In this document: positions 59,060-64,000 of the stretch, piece after piece | Layout: the number at the start of each line of letters is the position of its first letter | Numbering within the stretch: the stretch's first letter is position 1 | Notes under the pieces: model-generated | The model's input: only the letters and a program-made list of their open reading frames with translations | Databases searched by the model: none | What the model was told of the DNA's origin: nothing | Program-made: the position numbers and the translations under genes | Origin: CATQHS01 sp965203375 | GTDB taxonomy: Bacteria > Actinomycetota > Acidimicrobiia > Acidimicrobiales > Aldehydirespiratoraceae | DNA: 64,000 nucleotides | Direction of reading: 5' to 3' | Assembly (NCBI GenBank): GCA_965203375.1 | Contig: OZ241886.1 | Coordinates: 930,001 to 994,000 of the forward strand

Positions 59060-59581
59060 GTGAGCGGGGGAGGGTTTGACGGGGCTGAGTTCCGGCGGGT
59101 GCTGGGCCATTTCCCCACCGGTGTCACGGTGGTGACCGCGGCCGGGGCCGACGGGCCCGAGGGGATGGCCATCGGCTCGTTCTCCAGCGTGTCGCTCGAT
59201 CCGCCGCTGGTGATGTTCTGCCCCGGCCTCGAATCCGCCTCGTGGTCCCGGATGCGGCCGGTCGGGAGCTTCTGCGTGAACGTTCTCGGTGACCACCAGG
59301 CCGACGTGTCCCGGATCTTCGCCGGCAAGTCGGACGACCGCTTCGACGGGGTGAGCCACCGGGTGGAGGTCACCGGCGCGCCGGTCATCGAGGGCTGCCT
59401 GGCCTGGATCGACTGCACTGTTCACGCCGTCCACGACGGCGGCGATCACGACATCGTCGTGGGCCGGGTCGAGGCGCTCGGGGTTGGCGACCCCGGCGGC
59501 GAGGGGGCCGACGGAGCCGGCGCCGGCCGGGGCCCGCTGATCTTCTTCAAAGGCGGCTACGGCCGCTACCAGCCCCTCTAG
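59060..59581 (+). CDS. Flavin reductase-like FMN-binding protein
   Basis: 173 residues from a GTG at 59060. FRRVLGHFPTGVTVVTAAGA, GMAIGSFSSVSLDPPLVMFC and SFCVNVLGDHQADVSRIFAG are typical of the HpaC/flavin reductase family that binds FMN and reduces it for two-component monooxygenases. The usual GDH motif appears as GDHDIVVGRVEALGV. A Gly/Ala-rich loop lies before the last strand. It is divergent from the thioredoxin-fusion gene with a short spacer. Its stop marks the edge of the AT-rich module. Confidence 0.92.
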   Translation: MSGGGFDGAEFRRVLGHFPTGVTVVTAAGADGPEGMAIGSFSSVSLDPPLVMFCPGLESASWSRMRPVGSFCVNVLGDHQADVSRIFAGKSDDRFDGVSHRVEVTGAPVIEGCLAWIDCTVHAVHDGGDHDIVVGRVEALGVGDPGGEGADGAGAGRGPLIFFKGGYGRYQPL

Positions 59582-59614
59582 TGTAACATCACAGATTATC
59601 GTGACCGGATGCCT

Positions 59615-60572
59615 TCAGTGATGTTGATCGCGCATCTTTAATACGTTACTCCATTCTTTTGCTAGTACCGGAATCCGGCTTACGACTTCTTTGCCAAATA
59701 TTACTTCATCTACATAACCCATATGTAGCATATCTATCATCCGACACAGATAAGATTTTCCATCATTCCACCATGTATTACGCGAGTCAACGATCAAATA
59801 ATGTTTAACCTCGATACCTTCGTGTTCTCGTAACTCTTCAAGTTCCATGCCGTCAAGGAGCGATTCATAGACTCCATCGGCTACTCTACTACCGAACGTA
59901 GTAGTATGATAATATTCCTTTATTTCCCAAATAGCAACTGGATTAACTGCTGATGGAAAGCATCCATCCACACGCCGAGCAAGTGTACGAAGGGGTATGC
60001 CATTATGAGTTATGGTGGTCAGTTCCTTGGGATCATAATCGCATCTAGTCTCACCGATGCTTGCTTCTATGAGCATATTAACCATGCATGTTAAAAAGGC
60101 ATATGACTTCTTATCGCCTCTTTGTTTGTTCATTGGCAGAGGACACCGTGGATCGTTATCACGGCGGATCTTCTCGAATAGCAGTTTCGCTTCGTCGGCG
60201 TCCATCAGCCAGTTGGAAACCTTATTATTCAAGACTTCTGCCCGGTATTCAAAGTAGTCAAATAACCTCTCACCAAGTTCCGTCAAAGTGCTGTCAGTGA
60301 TTATGTGGTCTAGGAGGAGTTCTAGATTTTGATAAGCTTGTTTGATCTCATCTAGTGATGGTACTTTAATCTTTTTTGTCTTACGAGTTGTGTATCCACA
60401 CGTTTGGCTAATAGTTCTAACATTAGCCCAAAATGTCTTAGATTGATTGAGAAATCTTCTATTAGACTGCAACGGCTTGACTTCCTACAATATAGGTATC
60501 GCTCACATGGACGAAGAAGTTGGCTACTCTGAGGTTGCCATCGCTGTCAAGTCCTGCTAGAATGAAATCCAT
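59615..60572 (-). pseudogene. Type II restriction endonuclease-like gene with N-terminal frameshift
   Basis: From the ATG at 60572 the chain MDFILAGLDSDGNLRVANFF continues to VGSQAVAV and stops after 36 codons near 60463. The next frame opens SNRRFLNQSKTFWANVRTIS at 60466 and runs to 59615 (about 285 residues). Loss of one TC in a tctc run would join both. The core VDGCFPSAVNPVAIWEIKEYY has the D...E-x-K pattern of restriction nucleases, with HYLIVDSRNTWWNDGKSYLC after it. It faces a DNA adenine methylase gene 29 bp away. The gene is strongly AT-rich, clearly foreign. It may be dead, leaving the methylase alone, or the shift is a sequence error. Confidence 0.78.
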
Positions 60573-60601
60573 TGTAATATTCCCTTAGTGAGGAGGTAAA
60601 C

Positions 60602-61483
60602 ATGACAGAAACTCTGTTTGACTTAGAAAGCATTCCGAAAATGGCCAAGCCTCTCAAGCAGCAGCTTCTTAAATGGATTGGCAACAAGCAACGATTTGCC
60701 TATGAGATCGTCTCACATCTGCCAGAGCACTTTGACACTTACTTTGAACCGTTCCTTGGCAGTGGTGCGGTACTTGCCACGCTGGCACCCGAACGAGCGA
60801 TTGCTTCAGATGCCTTTGAGCCATTGATTGGCATTTGGAAAACATTGCATGATGACCCGAGCCTCCTAAAGCAGTGGTACGCTGACCGCTGGCAACAAGT
60901 TATGACTGGCAATAAGGTTGAAGAATATGAGCGTATCAAGGCATCGTTCAACGCTAATGTTAATGCTGCAGATTTACTGTTTTTAAGCCGATCCTGCTAT
61001 GGTGGAGTCATACGGTTCCGTAAGGCGGATGGCTATATGTCTACACCTTGTGGTGCACATAAGCCAGTTACTCCTGCATCCTTCTCTAAACGAGTTGATG
61101 AATGGCACCTTCGTGTCAAAGGTACCAAGTTCGAGCACATGGACTATCGAGAGGCGATGTCGCTTGCCCAGAAAGGTGATCTTATCTATTGCGATCCACC
61201 ATATACCCATACACAAGCTATAGTATATGGTGCACAATCTTTTAGTCTTGTAGAGTTAATTGAACAGATTACTGATTGTAAAAGTCGTGGTGTAAGCGTG
61301 GCTTTGAGCATTGATGGCTCAAAACGTTCGGGTGAACTCCAGTGCGATCTGCCCATTCCCAAAGGATTGTTTGAGCGAGAGATTTTTGTGAACTGTGGAC
61401 GCTCTATGCTGCGTAGGTTTCAGATGGTTGGACAGACACTAGAAGGTGAAGTAGTGGCCGACCGTCTCTTGTTGACTTTTTGA
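60602..61483 (+). CDS. DNA adenine methylase (D12/Dam class)
   Basis: 293 residues from an ATG with GAGGAGGT upstream. The AdoMet motif is FEPFLGSGAV and the catalytic motif is YCDPPYTHT (DPPY), in alpha-class order. The N-terminal KWIGNKQRFAYEIVSHLPEH is typical of Dam-like enzymes. It methylates N6 of adenine, probably protecting the site of the adjacent nuclease. Codon use is AT-rich. Only 29 bp separate its start from that of the divergent nuclease gene, so each promoter must lie inside the other gene or overlap it. Confidence 0.92.
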   Translation: MTETLFDLESIPKMAKPLKQQLLKWIGNKQRFAYEIVSHLPEHFDTYFEPFLGSGAVLATLAPERAIASDAFEPLIGIWKTLHDDPSLLKQWYADRWQQVMTGNKVEEYERIKASFNANVNAADLLFLSRSCYGGVIRFRKADGYMSTPCGAHKPVTPASFSKRVDEWHLRVKGTKFEHMDYREAMSLAQKGDLIYCDPPYTHTQAIVYGAQSFSLVELIEQITDCKSRGVSVALSIDGSKRSGELQCDLPIPKGLFEREIFVNCGRSMLRRFQMVGQTLEGEVVADRLLLTF

Positions 61484-61540
61484 CTTTCGCAGTCATTCCT
61501 GTTGCAATGTCCGTTAAGTTTACTGATAGGCTAGCAATCA

Positions 61541-62059
61541 ATGGTTGTTTACGCCCTCGGCGACCTCGAGCCCGACATCGACCCCACCGCCTACGTCCAC
61601 CCGCTGGCGGTGGTGATCGGAGCGGTGGAGCTGGGGCCCGACGCCTCGGTGTGGCCCCACGCCGTGCTGCGGGGCGACGACGGCCTGATCCGCATCGGGG
61701 CCCGCAGCAACGTCCAGGACGGGGCGGTGATCCACTGCACCCCGAGGCATCCCACCATCGTGGGGGAGGACTGCACCATCGGCCATCTGGCCCACCTGGA
61801 GGGCTGCGTCGTTCACGATCGGTCGCTCATCGGCACCGCCTCGGTGGTGCTGCACGACGCCCGGATCGGCCCCCACGCCCTGGTCGGGGCCAACGCCACC
61901 GTCCCCGGCGGGCTGGTGGTGCCGACCAACGCCATGGCCCTGGGCACCCCGGCCCGGATCCGGCCCGACGCCCTCGAACCCGACGCCAACCTCCGCAACT
62001 CGGAAGTCTACGCCGAGCGGGGCCGCCAGTACCGGGCCGAGCTGCGCCGCCTCGACTGA
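61541..62059 (+). CDS. Gamma-class carbonic anhydrase-like hexapeptide protein
   Basis: 172 residues. Left-handed beta-helix repeats are clear (VIGAVELGPDASVWPHAVLR, GLIRIGARSNVQDGAVIHCT, GHLAHLEGCVVHDRSLIGTA, SVVLHDARIGPHALVGANAT). The zinc His residues are likely those in AVIH, IGH and AHLEG. It is host-like in GC although AT-rich DNA lies on both sides. Members hydrate CO2 or act on acyl-CoA; the exact reaction cannot be told. Short distance from the methylase stop (57 bp) suggests the AT-rich module was inserted just upstream. Confidence 0.9.
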   Translation: MVVYALGDLEPDIDPTAYVHPLAVVIGAVELGPDASVWPHAVLRGDDGLIRIGARSNVQDGAVIHCTPRHPTIVGEDCTIGHLAHLEGCVVHDRSLIGTASVVLHDARIGPHALVGANATVPGGLVVPTNAMALGTPARIRPDALEPDANLRNSEVYAERGRQYRAELRRLD

Positions 62060-62115
62060 TGGGCTTGACATTGACGTCATCGTATGTTGTAAGGTATTGC
62101 TTTTGTTGGTACAAT

Positions 62116-62157
62116 TAAGGGGGGAGTTCCCACCTATAAGGGGGGAGTTCCCACCTA
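62116..62157. promoter_or_regulatory. Two perfect 21-bp tandem units upstream of sufB
   Basis: The unit at 62116-62136 is repeated exactly at 62137-62157. Each contains ggga-gt-tccc, a small dyad. They lie 120-160 bp before sufB in an AT-rich spacer (62060-62277) with no supportable gene. One helical turn pair of 21 bp places both dyads on the same DNA face, as expected for a regulator binding twice. Confidence 0.55.
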
Positions 62158-62277
62158 AATTACTGAACATGGAAGGAGTAATTGCCCATTTAAGTCATAG
62201 TTCTGTTCTCTGTTCTATTTTTGATGCTTCAGTTTTGAAGCAAAATTTTTTGGAAGTTACTGAATGGGGAACATGTC

Positions 62278-64000
62278 ATGAGCACTGCTGACATCGGGGT
62301 CGACCTCGGTCGCTACAAGCTGGGGTGGAGCGACGAGGAGGACTACGTCTTCAAGCCCAAGAAGGGGCTGAACACCGACATCATCACCGAGATGTCCCGG
62401 GTGAAGGGCGAGCCCCAGTGGATGCTCGACTTCCGGCTCAAGTCCTACCAGCGGTTCCTGCGCCGGCCCCGGCCGGAGTGGGGCGGCGACACCGGCGGCA
62501 TCGACTTCGACGACATCTACTACTACATCAAGCCCACCGAGGGGCTGGCCGACGAGTGGGACGCCGTGCCCGAGTCGATCAAGAACACCTACGAGCGGCT
62601 GGGCATCCCCGAGGCCGAGCGCAAGTACCTGGCCGGGGTCACCGCCCAGTACGAGTCCGAGGTGGTGTACCACCGCAACCGGGCCGACCTAGAGGCCCTG
62701 GGCGTGCTGTTCTGCGACATGGACACCGCCCTGAGGGAGTACCCCGAGATCGTCAAGGCCCACTTCGGCAAGGTCATCCCGCCCAACGACAACAAGTTCG
62801 CCGCGCTGAACTCGTCGGTGTGGTCGGGGGGCTCGTTCATCTACGTCCCCCCCGGCATCACCGTGGACATGCCGCTGCAGGCCTACTTCCGCATCAACGC
62901 CGAGAACATGGGCCAGTTCGAGCGGACCCTGATCATCGCGGATGAGGGCTCCCAGGTCCACTACATCGAGGGCTGCTCGGCCCCCACCTACTCCACCGAC
63001 TCGCTGCACTCGGCCGTGGTGGAGATCGTGGTGGGGCCGTCGGCCCGGGTCACCTACACCACCATCCAGAACTGGTCCGACAACGTCTACAACCTGGTCA
63101 CCAAGCGGGCCCGGGTGGACACCGAGGGCCACATGGAATGGATCGACGGCAACATCGGCTGCCTGGCCGAGGGGTCGAGGGTGACCACGCCGGGCGGCAC
63201 CAAGCCGATAGAGCTGGTCGTGCCCGGCGAGGAGGTCCTGTCCTATGACGAGGCGGCCGGGTCGCTGTGCTGGCGGCGGGTCACGGCCAAGCGCTACTCC
63301 GGGGCCCAGCCGGTGCGAGAGGTGCGAGCCGGGTCGAGGCGGCTGCGGGTCACCGACAACCACCCGTTCTACTCCTACGACTACGACCCGTCCCGTCCCA
63401 AGAAGCTGGGCCGCTACGACTTGGCCTACGTCCGGGCCGACCAGCTCGAGCAGGCCATCGTGCCGGTGTCGAGCCTCGACTACGGCGAGCCCCACAAACT
63501 GGCCCTCCCCGACGCCGACACGGTGTTTCACAGCCGCAACCAGTACTGCGAAGGCTTCGTTGCCGAGCGGTCCCGTTCGCTTCGGCTCGCGGTTGGCGAA
63601 ACCTCCACCGACGACCTCATGTGGCTGTTCGGCCTGTTCACCGGCGACGGTTCCATCGAGTCGGTGCCCTCGGGTTCGGGCGGCCGCCGTTGGGCCAAGG
63701 TGGTGTTCTCAGTCCCCCGCCGCGACCGGGCCCGGACTCGCCTGATCGAGGTCATGGCCGAGGTGATGCCCGCAACATCGCCAACCGAGCGGGGGGATGG
63801 GGTCACGGTGGCTTGGAACAGCGTCGACTTGGCCGACCTGTTCGAGGACAACGGGTTCGTCACCGGCGCTTCGAGCAAGCGGGTCCCGGACTGGGTGATC
63901 GACCTGCCCGAATCGCAGCGGCTGTCGTTCGTGGCCGGATACCTCGACTCCGACGGGTGCGCGTCGGCGGGCCGACGGGGCTTCTCGATCAAGTCCGTCA
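62278..64000 (+). CDS. sufB: SufB, Fe-S cluster scaffold subunit, interrupted by an intein, 3' part outside window
   Basis: The ATG at 62278 follows GGGGAACATGTC. The first 294 codons are SufB: YKLGWSDEEDYVFKPKKGLN, MLDFRLKSYQRFLRRPRPEW, GLADEWDAVPESIKNTYERL, SSVWSGGSFIYVPPGITVDM, YIEGCSAPTYSTDSLHSAVV. At 63160, after EWIDGNIG, an intein begins. SufB works with SufC and SufD to assemble Fe-S clusters. The gene probably opens the SUF operon. The frame remains open to the last base of the window, so the intein end and the C-extein are not seen. Confidence 0.95.
   Translation, partial: MSTADIGVDLGRYKLGWSDEEDYVFKPKKGLNTDIITEMSRVKGEPQWMLDFRLKSYQRFLRRPRPEWGGDTGGIDFDDIYYYIKPTEGLADEWDAVPESIKNTYERLGIPEAERKYLAGVTAQYESEVVYHRNRADLEALGVLFCDMDTALREYPEIVKAHFGKVIPPNDNKFAALNSSVWSGGSFIYVPPGITVDMPLQAYFRINAENMGQFERTLIIADEGSQVHYIEGCSAPTYSTDSLHSAVVEIVVGPSARVTYTTIQNWSDNVYNLVTKRARVDTEGHMEWIDGNIGCLAEGSRVTTPGGTKPIELVVPGEEVLSYDEAAGSLCWRRVTAKRYSGAQPVREVRAGSRRLRVTDNHPFYSYDYDPSRPKKLGRYDLAYVRADQLEQAIVPVSSLDYGEPHKLALPDADTVFHSRNQYCEGFVAERSRSLRLAVGETSTDDLMWLFGLFTGDGSIESVPSGSGGRRWAKVVFSVPRRDRARTRLIEVMAEVMPATSPTERGDGVTVAWNSVDLADLFEDNGFVTGASSKRVPDWVIDLPESQRLSFVAGYLDSDGCASAGRRGFSIKSV
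63160..64000 (+). other. Intein in SufB with LAGLIDADG endonuclease (partial)
   Basis: Starts with Cys1 in block A (CLAEGSRVTTPGGTKPIELV). Block B is RRLRVTDNHPFYSY with the T-x-x-H. Two LAGLIDADG helices are visible: LMWLFGLFTGDGSIE and SFVAGYLDSDGCAS, so the homing endonuclease is likely intact. The C-terminal splicing blocks F and G are outside. The insertion point is in the conserved IDGNIG-S segment of SufB, a site also used in other bacterial SufB inteins. Confidence 0.9.

Noticed and set aside
62097..62291. 64-codon frame across the sufB upstream spacer
   Set aside because: It spans the two 21-bp tandem units, has no ribosome site and runs out of frame into the sufB start.

Overview
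The window is high-GC DNA with frequent GTG and TTG starts, 4-bp ATGA/GTGA gene overlaps, and third codon positions almost all G or C. The gene set fits an actinobacterium: SUF operon with an intein in SufB, class I fumarase, membrane-anchored RNase E/G, Co-type nitrile hydratase, many acyl-CoA and short-chain dehydrogenase enzymes. A lineage such as Acidimicrobiia is my best guess, but no marker gene here proves it. No rRNA, tRNA or CRISPR array was recognised.

Layout. 1-4.8 kb: an imelysin / di-haem oxidoreductase / imelysin / HTTM cluster (envelope, probably iron-related). 5-9 kb: small membrane and coiled-coil proteins, DUF2237, a DUF2335 pair and a triple-Cache lipoprotein. 9.1-25 kb: an accessory island of mixed and lower GC. 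It holds three tandem paralogues with a type I restriction R-subunit-like nuclease domain, an IS630 remnant with three copies of its end sequence, orphan small genes, a decaying TRIP13-like AAA+ / zinc-histidine protein operon, and a DUF433/PIN-like toxin-antitoxin pair that appears to have landed inside an alpha/beta hydrolase gene.

25-43.7 kb: a metabolic block. It contains an acyl-CoA synthetase, an ABC importer (ATPase, permease, lipoprotein), riboflavin synthase, an SDR, a TauD-like dioxygenase, a PurM-fold protein, and a six-gene overlapping operon (DUF1116, DUF2877, ComA-like, unknown, two fumarase-superfamily lyases). DUF1116 and DUF2877 are known as two of the three oxamate carbamoyltransferase subunits, but the third (FdrA/AllF) is missing here. 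I therefore infer an undescribed nitrogen- or sulfonate-compound catabolic pathway. 43.7-48.8 kb: a Co-type nitrile hydratase operon under a divergent XRE-cupin regulator, with a His-rich activator, OsmC protein, AmiS/UreI-like channel, FAD oxidoreductase and an MSMEG_0572/Sll0783-type nitrogen-starvation protein. Together these two blocks look like a nitrogen-scavenging region.

48.9-59.6 kb: DUF4143 ATPase, a small toxin-antitoxin-like pair, RNase E/G, class I fumarase, a thioredoxin-like protein, a fused MNT-HEPN protein, and a UGSC-type selenoprotein read through an in-frame UGA with a SECIS-like hairpin, beside a thioredoxin-fused partner. 59.6-62.3 kb: an AT-rich restriction-modification module whose nuclease gene is frameshifted, a GC-rich gamma-carbonic anhydrase, and AT-rich spacer with tandem dyads. 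62.3-64 kb: sufB interrupted by a LAGLIDADG intein, cut by the window end.

Two patterns run through the window. Short tandem duplications repeatedly copy gene ends and gene junctions. Small frameshifts cluster in the accessory genes and spare the core genes.
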